Assembly (NCBI RefSeq): GCF_000688515.1
Contig: NZ_JHZK01000003.1
Location: 62,001 to 126,000 of the forward strand
DNA from: Afifella pfennigii DSM 17143
GTDB lineage: Bacteria; Pseudomonadota; Alphaproteobacteria; Rhizobiales; Afifellaceae
Length of the DNA stretch: 64,000 nt
Reading direction: 5' to 3'
How positions within the stretch are numbered: the stretch's first letter is position 1; every line of letters begins with the position of its first letter. The notes beneath the pieces were generated by a model. That model saw only the letters and a list, made by a program, of their open reading frames with translations, did no database searches and had not been told where the DNA came from. Both the position numbers and the translations under genes were made by a program. Positions 17,440 through 26,840 of the stretch are shown in pieces.

Positions 17440-18042
17440 TTATCGATTACGTGCTGGGCGATAGTCGCGAGGATCGAGGCAGGCATCATAGAACGCCTGA
17501 TTCATGGGGAACCAGTCCGTCCGGTCAACACCGCGCCGTGAGGTTGCATGCGGCCCATGAGGAAAAGGACAGCATATCCGTATCTCGCGCTCCTGCTCTT
17601 TCGCGATCTCCTTCACCTCATCGACGATCTCCGCTAAGTCTTGGTCTTGGCTGAATAGGACCGCAACATCAAACTGACGCTTCCGTGCACACTTGAGGAG
17701 GTCGAGAGCAAGTCGAAGATCGACGCCCTTCTCTTTAGGGACGTAAATGACAAGCTCTTCGCCTGAAGGTGTTACTCTGGTTTCTGGATTGTAGCGTATC
17801 GGACGGGTTGTCACGTGAACGCCTGCTCGCTTCAAAGCTAAGACCCGGTTGCTCCAATAGCCAGCCCACATCGGAGAGTGTTTTGGGTCAGGAACGCCTG
17901 TGTAAAGGCGCACAAGATTAGGCGTCCAGCCGTTTGCAGCGCAGACGGCATTGTGGAGCTTGATCGGGTCGTAGTTCGGATGGTGGTGGCCGAACGCGTC
18001 CTTGGCGTGTCGATAGAGGTTCTGTCCGTCGACGAAGGCCAT
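17440..18042 (-). CDS. NYN domain protein (PIN-like nuclease fold)
   Basis: 200 aa from the ATG at 18042. MAFVDGQNLYRHAKDAFG is the N-terminal NYN motif with a conserved Asp. KGVDLRLALDLLKCARKRQFDVAVLFSQDQDLAEIVDEV supplies the other acidic residues of the PIN-like active site. Members are predicted RNases. Codon use is visibly less GC-rich than in the neighbours, suggesting recent acquisition. The frame extends upstream to a TTG at 18117, but that would pass through a terminator-like hairpin, so I prefer 18042. Confidence 0.85.
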   Translation of the reverse strand: MAFVDGQNLYRHAKDAFGHHHPNYDPIKLHNAVCAANGWTPNLVRLYTGVPDPKHSPMWAGYWSNRVLALKRAGVHVTTRPIRYNPETRVTPSGEELVIYVPKEKGVDLRLALDLLKCARKRQFDVAVLFSQDQDLAEIVDEVKEIAKEQEREIRICCPFPHGPHATSRRGVDRTDWFPMNQAFYDACLDPRDYRPARNR

Positions 18043-18084
18043 AGCGTAAACACGCCTTCCTTCCACCGGACGATCTCCCCCGAC

Positions 18085-18131
18085 AAAAAAACCCTGCCGG
18101 GGACCGTTTCCGGCCAAGTCCGACAGGGGGC
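18085..18131 (-). terminator. Terminator-like hairpin in the 5' leader of the NYN gene
   Basis: On the minus strand CCCTGTCGG pairs with CCGGCAGGG (one G-U) around a 19-base loop and is followed by seven T. It lies about 5-10 bases after the predicted transcription start and 40 bases before the gene, so it would act as an attenuator or define a very short transcript. Confidence 0.7.
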
Positions 18132-18142
18132 TATTTGAGCTT

Positions 18143-18173
18143 ATTATATGGCCGCTGCATACGGCGGGGTCAA
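18143..18173 (-). promoter_or_regulatory. Sigma-70-like promoter of the NYN gene
   Basis: On the minus strand TTGACC (18173-18168) and a perfect TATAAT (18148-18143) are 19 bases apart, slightly wider than ideal. Just upstream, CCGCGATG (18181-18188) and CATCGCGG (18200-18207) form an inverted repeat that could be an operator. Confidence 0.55.
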
Positions 18174-18316
18174 TGTGGAACCGCGATGGTAGGTTGTCGC
18201 ATCGCGGTTATTCGGTCGGCCGAGCCCGTTTGCTGCTCGGAGGCTAACTCGGCATCAGAGGGGTTCTCGAGGACCGTAGGCTGGCCTTCGCGCGCCGTCT
18301 CGCCTAAGGAGCGGCG

Positions 18317-19453
18317 ATGCAGTTCTCCCCTCAGCAGGATGCGGCGCTGAAGGCCGTCTCGACATGGCTGAAGAAGCCGGAAAAGCAGATTTTCCGCCTT
18401 TTCGGCTATGCCGGCACCGGCAAGACGACGCTCGCCCAGCACATCGCCGAGGGCGTCGACGGCGAGGTTCTCTTCGCCGCCTATACCGGCAAGGCGGCGC
18501 AGGTGCTGCGCGCACGGGGCGCTGAGAAGGCGCGCACCATCCATTCGCTGATCTACCGTCCGCGCGGCGAGGAGGCGGTGGAGGACGAGACCAGCGGCAA
18601 GACGACGGTGACGCCGACCTTCTCGCTCAATCGCTCCAGCACGGTGGCGCAGGCAGCCCTCGTCATCGTCGACGAATGCTCCATGGTCGACGAGGCGCTC
18701 GGCCACGACCTTCTATCCTTCGGCACGCCCATCCTCGTCCTCGGCGACCCCGGGCAGCTGCCGCCGGTGAAGGCCGGGGAGGGCGGTGCCGGCTTCTTCA
18801 CCGAGGCGGAGCCGGACATTCTCCTCACCGAGGTGCACCGCCAGGCGCGCGAGAGCCCGATCATCGACCTTGCCATGCGGGCGCGGGAGGGGGCGCGCAT
18901 CGACTATGGCAGCTACGGCGACAGCCGCGTCATCTCCAAGCGGGAGGTGGATCAGGAGATCGTGCTGGCCGCCGACCAGGTGCTGGTCGGGCGCAACCGC
19001 ACGCGAAGGCTCTACAACCAACGGCTGAGGACACTGAAGGGTTTTGAGGGCGCGTTGCCGCAATTCGGCGACCGGCTGGTCTGCCTCAGGAACGACCCGA
19101 AGAAGGGGCTTCTCAATGGCAGCCTGTGGTCGGTCGACAGCGTCGGGGCGCCACGCGGGCCGGGCCTGCAGCTCCTGCTTTCGGCCCTCGACGAAGGCCC
19201 GAGCGGGCCGAAGGCAAAGGTGCGGGTGCTGAAATCTGCCTTCGAGGACCCCGACACCGATCCCGGCTGGGCGCTGAAGCGGCGCTTCGACGATTTCGAC
19301 TTCGGCTACACGCTGACCGTGCACAAGGCGCAGGGCTCGCAATGGGACGATCTCGTCCTCTTTGACGAGAGCTTCGCCTTTTCCGACAACCGGGCGCGAT
19401 GGCTCTACACCGCCATTACCAGGGCGGCGGAGAAGATCACCATCGTCAAGTGA
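18317..19453 (+). CDS. RecD-like ATP-dependent DNA helicase (SF1B)
   Basis: 378 aa. Walker A GYAGTGKTTL (about residues 30-39), Walker B LVIVDECSMVD, motif III LVLGDPGQLPPV, and C-terminal motifs DFGYTLTVHKAQGSQWD and WLYTAITRA of the UvrD-like C-terminal fold. It is shorter than RecD2 and lacks its N-terminal extension, as in the stand-alone AAA_30/RecD-like helicases of alphaproteobacteria. It probably acts in DNA repair or replication-fork processing. It stands alone in this context. Confidence 0.9.
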   Translation: MQFSPQQDAALKAVSTWLKKPEKQIFRLFGYAGTGKTTLAQHIAEGVDGEVLFAAYTGKAAQVLRARGAEKARTIHSLIYRPRGEEAVEDETSGKTTVTPTFSLNRSSTVAQAALVIVDECSMVDEALGHDLLSFGTPILVLGDPGQLPPVKAGEGGAGFFTEAEPDILLTEVHRQARESPIIDLAMRAREGARIDYGSYGDSRVISKREVDQEIVLAADQVLVGRNRTRRLYNQRLRTLKGFEGALPQFGDRLVCLRNDPKKGLLNGSLWSVDSVGAPRGPGLQLLLSALDEGPSGPKAKVRVLKSAFEDPDTDPGWALKRRFDDFDFGYTLTVHKAQGSQWDDLVLFDESFAFSDNRARWLYTAITRAAEKITIVK

Positions 19454-19618
19454 GGCGCGCTGCGGGCGCGGGCGAGGCGGGCGCTTGCAAGGATGACGGC
19501 ACGAATCGACGCCGCCGCGTGCCGATCCGGTCATAGTGAGTGCCGATGAAAGCGGCTATGGGGAAAGTAAGACGCGCCGCCTGATCGGCGCGAAAACCTC
19601 GTCAGAGGAGCGGCCGCG

Positions 19619-20983
19619 TTGCTCTTTCAGTCGCAGGTCTTCCTGCTGCTTTTTCTGCCTGTCGTCTTCGGCGCCTTCTTCCTGCTCGCGCGACGGATGG
19701 TGGCGCGCGAATGGATGCTCATCGTCGCCTCGGCCTTCTTCTACGGCTGGTGGGACGCGCGCTTCCTGCCGCTGCTCTTTGGCCAGGCGGTCTTGAGCTG
19801 GCTCTTGGTGCGCTTTGCCCGGCCGGGCTTCCGCTTCCTGTTGCCGCTCGGGATCGCGCTCAATCTCGGCGTGCTGGCACTGTTCAAATACGCCGATTTC
19901 GCCGTGGAGAGCCTGGAGGCGCTTCTCGGCGAGCCCTTGCCGCGCAGCGCCCTCATCCTGCCGATCGGCATCAGCTTCTACACCTTCCAGATCATCTCCT
20001 ATCTCGCCGATGCGCAGCGCGGCGTGGCGCCGCGCTACGGGCTGCGCCGCTTCGTCCTTTACGTCAGCTTCTTCCCGCAGCTGATTGCCGGGCCGATCGT
20101 GCGCCACAACGAGATCATGCTGCAATTCGACCAGGATCCGCTGCGCCCGGGGCTCGGCGAGCGCATCGGGCGCGGCGCGACGCTGTTCGTCATCGGGCTC
20201 CTCAAAAAGGTGTTTCTGGCCGACCAGCTGGCGCCGATCGCCGATGGCGCCTTCGCGGCGGCCACCGGCGGGGCGCCCGGCCTCGGCGATGCCTGGAGCG
20301 GCGCGCTCGCCTTCTCGCTGCAGCTCTTCTTCGACTTTTCCGCCTATTCCGACATGGCGATCGGGCTCGCCATGGTGATGGGCATCCGCCTGCCGACCAA
20401 TTTCGACGCGCCCTATAGGGCCCGCAACCTGCAGGAATTCTGGCGGCGCTGGCACATCACCCTGTCTCGCTTTTTGCGCGACTACGTCTACATCCCCCTC
20501 GGCGGCAGCCGCCATGGGACGCGCCGCTACGTCTTCGCCGCCATGGCGACGATGGGGCTGTGCGGCCTCTGGCACGGGGCGGGCTGGACCTTCGTCGTCT
20601 GGGGGCTGATGCATGGCGCCGGCCTCATCGTGGCGCGGGGCTTCGGGGCCGTGCCGGTGCGCCTGCCCTATGTGGTGAGCTGGGCCATCACCATGGGCTT
20701 CGTGCTCATCGGCTGGGTGCTCTTCCGGGCCGTCGACTTTGCTTCCGCGACGGCGATGCTCGCCGGCCTTGCCGGGCTCGGCGGGGCAGCGCCCGGCGAG
20801 GGCTGGGCGCTGATTGCCGTCGGCGCGGCCATCGCCGTCCTCGGGCCCGCGAGCGTGACCTTCGCCTTCGAGCAGCTGAAGCCCTATCGCGCCGTCGCCG
20901 CGCTCGCGGCCGCCGGCTTCGTCGCCGCCGTCCTTGAAGTGGGCGAGGGCGCGCCCGTCAGCTTCATCTACTTCCAGTTCTGA
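19619..20983 (+). CDS. MBOAT family O-acyltransferase (AlgI-like)
   Basis: 454 aa, about ten or more membrane segments. FYTFQIISYLADAQRG, FFPQLIAGPIVRHNEI, NLQEFWRRWHITLSRFLRDYVYIPLGG and LCGLWHGAGWTFVVWG (active-site His) are the hallmarks of AlgI/DltB-type acyltransferases, which pass acyl groups across the membrane to polysaccharides. It starts with TTG at 19619, supported by GAGGAG 8-9 bases upstream. The next gene is its likely extracytoplasmic partner. Confidence 0.9.
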   Translation: MLFQSQVFLLLFLPVVFGAFFLLARRMVAREWMLIVASAFFYGWWDARFLPLLFGQAVLSWLLVRFARPGFRFLLPLGIALNLGVLALFKYADFAVESLEALLGEPLPRSALILPIGISFYTFQIISYLADAQRGVAPRYGLRRFVLYVSFFPQLIAGPIVRHNEIMLQFDQDPLRPGLGERIGRGATLFVIGLLKKVFLADQLAPIADGAFAAATGGAPGLGDAWSGALAFSLQLFFDFSAYSDMAIGLAMVMGIRLPTNFDAPYRARNLQEFWRRWHITLSRFLRDYVYIPLGGSRHGTRRYVFAAMATMGLCGLWHGAGWTFVVWGLMHGAGLIVARGFGAVPVRLPYVVSWAITMGFVLIGWVLFRAVDFASATAMLAGLAGLGGAAPGEGWALIAVGAAIAVLGPASVTFAFEQLKPYRAVAALAAAGFVAAVLEVGEGAPVSFIYFQF

Positions 20984-20992
20984 GGTGCGGCG

Positions 20993-22015
20993 ATGTGGAA
21001 GGCCTATGCCAGCACCTTCATCCTGACGGCGGCCGGCCTTCTGGCCGCGCTCCTCGCCTTCGTCCTCGTCATCGACCCTTACGGCGCCTCGCCGATCGGT
21101 TTTTCCGGCGAGCGGGCGCTGATGGACGTCAACCAGCGCTACATGTACCCGCAGATCGTCCGCCGGAAGGTCCATGACAGCCTGGTGCTCGGCACCTCCA
21201 CGAGCCGGCTCCTGCGGCCGGCGGAGCTGGAAGAGACCTTCGGAGGCTCCTTCGCCAACCTTGCCATGAACTCCGCCCGCGCCTTCGAGCAATACCGCGT
21301 CTTCGATCTCTTCGAGCGTGTGAACGGGCCGCCGCGCACGCTCATCGTCGGCCTCGATGTCGTCTGGTGCGCGGACGACGCCGACACGCATCGCATCACC
21401 CCGCGCGGCTTTCCCGAATGGCTTTACGGCGAGCGCCTGTGGCCGGCGCTTTTCTATCATCTCAACTTCAAGACGGTGGAGATCGCCGGACGGCATGTGG
21501 GGCGCTGGCTCGGGCTGGAGAGGCCACGCTACGACGGCGACGGCTTCGGCGACTTCACCGGCGGGGAGGCGAATTGGAGCCTTGAGAAGGCGCGGGCGCA
21601 TCTTTGGCCGGACGGCCGGCATCCGATCCGACCGGTGGAACCGGCCTTCGCGGCCGATGCGGCCATGCGCGCGGCCTGGCGCTTCCCGGCTCTTTCATGG
21701 CTTCAGGATATCCTGGGGCGGGCGCCTGGCTCGACCGTCATCCTCGCCTTCATGCCGGTGCATGTCGCCGCCCAGCCGGTGCCGGGCTCGCGCGAGGCGG
21801 CGCGGGAGGGCGAATGCAAGCGGCGGGTGGCCGAACTCGCCGGGCGCCACGGCGCGGCCTATGTCGATCTGCGCGTGCCTTCGCAGATGACGCGCAAGGA
21901 CGAGAATTACTGGGACCGGCTGCATTGGCGGCTCGGCGTCGGCGATGAGATCATCGCCGCGATGGCCGCGGCGGCGGCCGAAAGCGGGGCGGCGGCGCTT
22001 GCCGGCACGCAATGA
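20993..22015 (+). CDS. Membrane-anchored SGNH-like protein, probable O-acetylation partner
   Basis: 340 aa. N-terminal anchor at residues 8-27 (FILTAAGLLAALLAFVLVI), then an extracytoplasmic domain with LVLGTSTSRLLRP (GTS replacing the GDS block of SGNH hydrolases, as in AlgJ/AlgX-like proteins) and a C-terminal YWDRLHWRLGVGDEI that may supply the catalytic Asp and His. It follows the MBOAT gene by 9 bp. The pair resembles AlgI plus AlgJ/X, in which MBOAT moves the acetyl group and the SGNH protein places it on the glycan. The polymer is unknown. Confidence 0.75.
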   Translation: MWKAYASTFILTAAGLLAALLAFVLVIDPYGASPIGFSGERALMDVNQRYMYPQIVRRKVHDSLVLGTSTSRLLRPAELEETFGGSFANLAMNSARAFEQYRVFDLFERVNGPPRTLIVGLDVVWCADDADTHRITPRGFPEWLYGERLWPALFYHLNFKTVEIAGRHVGRWLGLERPRYDGDGFGDFTGGEANWSLEKARAHLWPDGRHPIRPVEPAFAADAAMRAAWRFPALSWLQDILGRAPGSTVILAFMPVHVAAQPVPGSREAAREGECKRRVAELAGRHGAAYVDLRVPSQMTRKDENYWDRLHWRLGVGDEIIAAMAAAAAESGAAALAGTQ

Positions 22016-22065
22016 GGCCCCGCCGATGGCGAGGCCTCCAACTCAGCACGGCTTGGCGCCGCCGA

Positions 22066-22320
22066 TCATTCGGCCGTGGCGGAAAGCTCGGCCACGATAT
22101 CCTTCAGGTTCATCTGCCGGCCGACGCGGCCGTTGCAGCAATTGACGGTATCGGAAGCGGCAAGGCCGGCCTTGGCCGCCGCCTGGACGAGCTCGATACC
22201 GGTCGGCTGGGCGAGCCGGGCGAAGCGCTCGTCCTGCGCCGCCAGCTCCATGATGCGCCGCCCGACCCGGCCGTTGCAGCAATTGACGGTGGTGTCGAGC
22301 GCAGTCTGAAGATCAGCCAT
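22066..22320 (-). CDS. Putative RiPP precursor with duplicated TVNCCNGRVGR core
   Basis: 84 aa. The block TVNCCNGRVGR occurs twice without change, at residues 11-21 and 58-68, separated by a helix-prone stretch (RIMELAAQDERFARLAQ, ELVQAAAKAGLAAS). Its only cysteines are the two CC pairs (C14/C15 and C61/C62). AGGAGG sits five bases before the ATG at 22320; another ATG at 22323 is too close to it. The start overlaps the last codons of the radical SAM gene, so the two are coupled. A short peptide with repeated Cys motifs next to a SPASM enzyme is the usual layout of sactipeptide/ranthipeptide-type RiPPs. I recognise no named family. No protease or exporter lies beside it. Confidence 0.8.
   Translation of the reverse strand: MADLQTALDTTVNCCNGRVGRRIMELAAQDERFARLAQPTGIELVQAAAKAGLAASDTVNCCNGRVGRQMNLKDIVAELSATAE
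22121..22149 (-). repeat. Direct repeat copy 1, second core (residues 58-68)
   Basis: A 29-base stretch repeated at 22262-22290 with one mismatch; 23 bases are identical without interruption (22127-22149). It encodes the TVNCCNGRVGR block. Near-identity at synonymous positions suggests a recent duplication or gene conversion. Confidence 0.9.
22262..22290 (-). repeat. Direct repeat copy 2, first core (residues 11-21)
   Basis: Matches 22121-22149 at 28 of 29 bases. The copies are 141 bases (47 codons) apart, so the reading frame is preserved. Confidence 0.9.
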
Positions 22321-23608
22321 CATTTCCTCCTATCCTCTCCGTTTCTTGAGGAGAGCTCTGTCGCGCATAGAGCGTCACGAGCTGGGGCATGATGTAGCGC
22401 TCCGGATTGCATGCCTCCTCGCCGCGCTCGCGCAGATAAGCGCAGCCGCCCATGCACAGCGGCAGGAACCGGCAGCTGCGGCAGCCCGCGTCGTCGGTCG
22501 GCCGGTGCGTCTTGATGCGCTGATAGGCGCCGCCCGCCTTCACTTCCTCGCCGTCTGGCCCGATCTGTGCGATCACCCCGTCGGTGGAAGAGCATTGGCG
22601 CAGGCTCGCGTCGCGGCCGATCATCACCGCCTGCTCCAGGTCAAAGGGGCAGTTGTAGGCAATCGGCGACACGGAGGGCGTGCCGAAGCCGCGCTGAGCG
22701 ACGCTTTCCAGGATGCGGCCCCAGCGCTCGGCGAATTCGGCATTGCGGAAGCAGATGGAGGCCGGGCCTTCGCCGAGATTGCCGTGATCGACGGCGCGCA
22801 CGACATGGATCGCCGCCTTGTCGGGCGTGATGGCGTGGGCGATGAGGTCGTCGAGCAATTCCTCCACCGTATCGCAGTTGAGGCGGGTGAGGTTGATGCG
22901 CACCAGCAGCTCCATGCCGGCGTCGATGACGTTGCGGCAGCCGGCCAGGACGCGCTCGTAGCTGCCCAGCCCGGAGGCGAGCGGGCGCGAGGCGTCGTGC
23001 GCGGCGCGCGCCCCGTCGAGCGTGATCTGCACATTGCCGATGCCGAGCTCCCTCAACTCGGCGGCGACGTCCGGCGTCAAGAGATAACCGTTGGTGGTGA
23101 CATGCTGGGTCACACGGCAGTCGCTTTCGCGCGCCTGCGCGGCGAGCCGGGTCGCCAGGCGCCGCATCACCGGCAGACGGGTGAGCGGTTCGCCGCCGAA
23201 CCAGTTGATATGCAGATGGCTCAGCTCATCGAGCTTGCGGGCGAGGAAGAGGCCGATGCGCCGCTCCGCCTCCTCGGTGAGATGCTCCTTGGCGTGGGCC
23301 TGATAGCAATAGGCGCAGCGGAAATTGCAGGCTTCCGTCAGCTCGATGGTGATGGAGAGCGAGGAAGGGTCGCCGCGCGCCTCCTCGTGGCGCGCCTCAA
23401 TGAGCGCGATCTCGTCGGTGTCGTCCTCCACGATGATGCCCTGTTCGAAAAACAACGCGAAGACGTCGTCGTCGAGGTCTTCTTCGCGGAGGATTTCGGC
23501 GTAGCGCGCCGCGTCGAGACGCAGGATGGCGCCGGTGCGCGCATTGAAGCACAGGGCGGCGCCATCTTCTTGCGGCGCAAAGATATTGTAGCTGGACCAG
23601 CGCGCCAT
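22313..23608 (-). CDS. Radical SAM/SPASM peptide-modifying enzyme
   Basis: 431 aa from the ATG at 23608 (MARWSSYNIFAPQ); the frame also opens at 23635 (ATG) and 23641 (TTG). The AdoMet cluster motif C94-NFR-C98-AY-C101 is followed by NWFGGEPL and QHVTTNGYLL. The C-terminal SPASM region has YNCPFD, LRQCSSTDG and CRSCRFLPLCMGGCAYLRERGEEAC, ligands for two auxiliary [4Fe-4S] clusters. The first 80 residues resemble the N-terminal region of other peptide maturases. Its last codons contain the ribosome-binding site of the Cys-rich peptide gene. Its likely role is to cross-link the CC-containing cores (thioether or carbon-carbon); the product is unknown. Confidence 0.88.
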   Translation of the reverse strand: MARWSSYNIFAPQEDGAALCFNARTGAILRLDAARYAEILREEDLDDDVFALFFEQGIIVEDDTDEIALIEARHEEARGDPSSLSITIELTEACNFRCAYCYQAHAKEHLTEEAERRIGLFLARKLDELSHLHINWFGGEPLTRLPVMRRLATRLAAQARESDCRVTQHVTTNGYLLTPDVAAELRELGIGNVQITLDGARAAHDASRPLASGLGSYERVLAGCRNVIDAGMELLVRINLTRLNCDTVEELLDDLIAHAITPDKAAIHVVRAVDHGNLGEGPASICFRNAEFAERWGRILESVAQRGFGTPSVSPIAYNCPFDLEQAVMIGRDASLRQCSSTDGVIAQIGPDGEEVKAGGAYQRIKTHRPTDDAGCRSCRFLPLCMGGCAYLRERGEEACNPERYIMPQLVTLYARQSSPQETERIGGNDG

Positions 23609-25054
<1,446 letters not shown>

Positions 25055-25078
25055 GCCTTCCGGAAGGCCTGAACCGTC

Positions 25079-25103
25079 AAGGGGCGCCGCGGCGCCCCTT
25101 TTC
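25079..25103 (+). terminator. Intrinsic terminator after ilvC
   Basis: GGGGCGC/GCGCCCC forms a strong stem around CGCG (25081-25098), followed by TTTT (25099-25102). It lies 26 bp after the ilvC stop. Confidence 0.85.
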
Positions 25104-25111
25104 ATTGAAGT

Positions 25112-25363
25112 TCATTCGAACTTGACGCCGACGAACTGCCCCTCGCGCCAGATCACCCGCGCACGGCGCAGGCTCTCATCGGCGCCCATCAGGAGCTCGA
25201 AGCTCTCCGGCACGTTGAGGGGGTCTTCCACCTTCAGCTTGGCGCCGTCTTCGGAGAGGTCGCGCACGAGGCAGTCGATCGTCGAATGCCGGCTGTTGAG
25301 CACGATCTTGGCACCCTTCAAGGCCCTGGCCCGATGCTGAGAGCGCTTTTCCTGTCCTTCCAT
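25112..25363 (-). CDS. PilZ domain protein
   Basis: 83 aa, a single PilZ domain. The cyclic-di-GMP-binding motifs are present: RSQHR (RxxxR) near residues 7-11 and DLSEDG (DxSxxG) near residue 36. It probably reads c-di-GMP to modulate motility or polysaccharide export; its partner is unknown. It is convergent with ilvC. Confidence 0.88.
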   Translation of the reverse strand: MEGQEKRSQHRARALKGAKIVLNSRHSTIDCLVRDLSEDGAKLKVEDPLNVPESFELLMGADESLRRARVIWREGQFVGVKFE

Positions 25364-25567
25364 CGTTTTACATTCCTGTTCTTAGGTGCTCCATCCTAAG
25401 CTGAGGGCCGTTCAGGAAGCGTAAATGCAACGCCAATTCTGACGGTCGATCCGCCCGTTATTGCGAGCATGGATCGCTCGCAGTGCTTGCATTTTCGGCC
25501 CGGTGCGCAGCAGATGCGGCGCCAGGGAGCAATAAACCGCACAGAATTGAAGCCCCGGGGGGAGGCG

Positions 25568-26812
25568 ATGCTCAGTCTTTTGGATATTTCGGCGCTGCTC
25601 TTGGTCGTCTCGGCGCTGTTCGGCTGGCTCAACGAGCGCTTCATCCGGCTGCCGCACACCATCGCCATGCTCGTCATGGCGCTCGGCGCCTCGCTGGCGG
25701 TGCTGGCGCTCGACGCGCTCTTGCCGGGCATGCAAGTGGGCGAGGCCTTCGCCGGCATCGTCGGTCAGGTCGATTTCTTCGAGACGCTGATGCACGGCAT
25801 GCTGGCCTTCCTCTTGTTTGCCGGCGCCATGCATGTCGATATCGGCCTGTTGCGCGACGAGAAATGGGCGGTCGGGCTGATGGCCAGCCTCGGCGTCGTC
25901 ATCTCCACCGCCATCGTCGGCTTCGGCTTCTTCTTCCTGGCGCGCTGGCTCGGCGTCGATATCGCGCTCGCCTGGGCGCTGGTCTTCGGGGCGCTGATCA
26001 GCCCGACCGATCCGGTCGCCGTCCTGTCGCTCCTGAAATCGGTGCGCGTGCCGGAGAGCCTGGAAGTGAAGATCGCCGGGGAGAGCCTTTTCAACGACGG
26101 CGTGGGCATCGTCGTCTTCACCGTGCTTGTGGCGATCGCCGCGGGGGGCGGGGAGCTGCAAGCGATCGAAATCGGCGAGATCTTCCTTCTGGAGGCGGGC
26201 GGGGGCGTGCTCCTCGGTCTCGCCGGCGGTTGGGCCGCGGTGCGGCTGATGCGCTCGATCGACGATTACGCCATGGAGATCCTCATCACCCTGGCGCTGG
26301 TCACCGGGCTCTACGCGATGGCGCTGGCGCTGCACATGTCGGGGCCCATCGCCGTCGTCGTCGCCGGCCTCGTCGTCGGCAATCGCGGACAGCGCATGGC
26401 GATGAGCGAGGAGACGAAGGGCTATCTCTTCCGCTTCTGGGAGGTTGTCGACGAATTGCTCAATTCCGTCCTCTTCCTGCTCATCGGGCTGGAGGTCGTC
26501 ATCATCGCCATCGATCCCTCGCTGGCCGGGCTCGCCGTCGCCTCCATCCCGCTCGTCTTGATGGCGCGGTTCGTCGCCGTCCTGGTGCCGATCACGCTGC
26601 TGTCGCTCAAACGCACCTTCACCGCCGGCTCCATCCCGGTGCTGACCTGGGGCGGCGTGCGCGGCGGCATCTCCGTGGCGCTGGCGCTGTCGCTGCCGGC
26701 GAGCGCGGCCAAGGATCCGATCCTGGTGGCGACCTATGTGGTGGTGGTTTTTTCCGTCGTCGTTCAGGGTCTGACCATCGGTGGGCTGGTGCGCCGGGTC
26801 GTCTTCCGCTAG
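25568..26812 (+). CDS. CPA1 family Na+/H+ antiporter
   Basis: 414 aa from the ATG at 25568, preceded by GGGGAGG; about 12 membrane segments. The ion-binding signature is ESLFNDGVGIVVFTVL (ND pair), with ALISPTDPVAVLSLLK upstream, as in NhaP/YjcE-type exchangers. It expels sodium (or potassium) in exchange for protons. There is no long cytoplasmic C-terminal domain. PhzF follows 28 bp downstream, possibly co-transcribed. Confidence 0.92.
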   Translation: MLSLLDISALLLVVSALFGWLNERFIRLPHTIAMLVMALGASLAVLALDALLPGMQVGEAFAGIVGQVDFFETLMHGMLAFLLFAGAMHVDIGLLRDEKWAVGLMASLGVVISTAIVGFGFFFLARWLGVDIALAWALVFGALISPTDPVAVLSLLKSVRVPESLEVKIAGESLFNDGVGIVVFTVLVAIAAGGGELQAIEIGEIFLLEAGGGVLLGLAGGWAAVRLMRSIDDYAMEILITLALVTGLYAMALALHMSGPIAVVVAGLVVGNRGQRMAMSEETKGYLFRFWEVVDELLNSVLFLLIGLEVVIIAIDPSLAGLAVASIPLVLMARFVAVLVPITLLSLKRTFTAGSIPVLTWGGVRGGISVALALSLPASAAKDPILVATYVVVVFSVVVQGLTIGGLVRRVVFR

Positions 26813-26840
26813 GTCCGGCTAAGCAGCGATCGGGAGCCAC

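Noticed and set aside
19556-21622. 688-codon minus-strand frame over the MBOAT and SGNH genes
   Set aside because: Mirror frame of two well-supported plus-strand genes, dominated by Arg/Glu/Gly/Ala; no motif.
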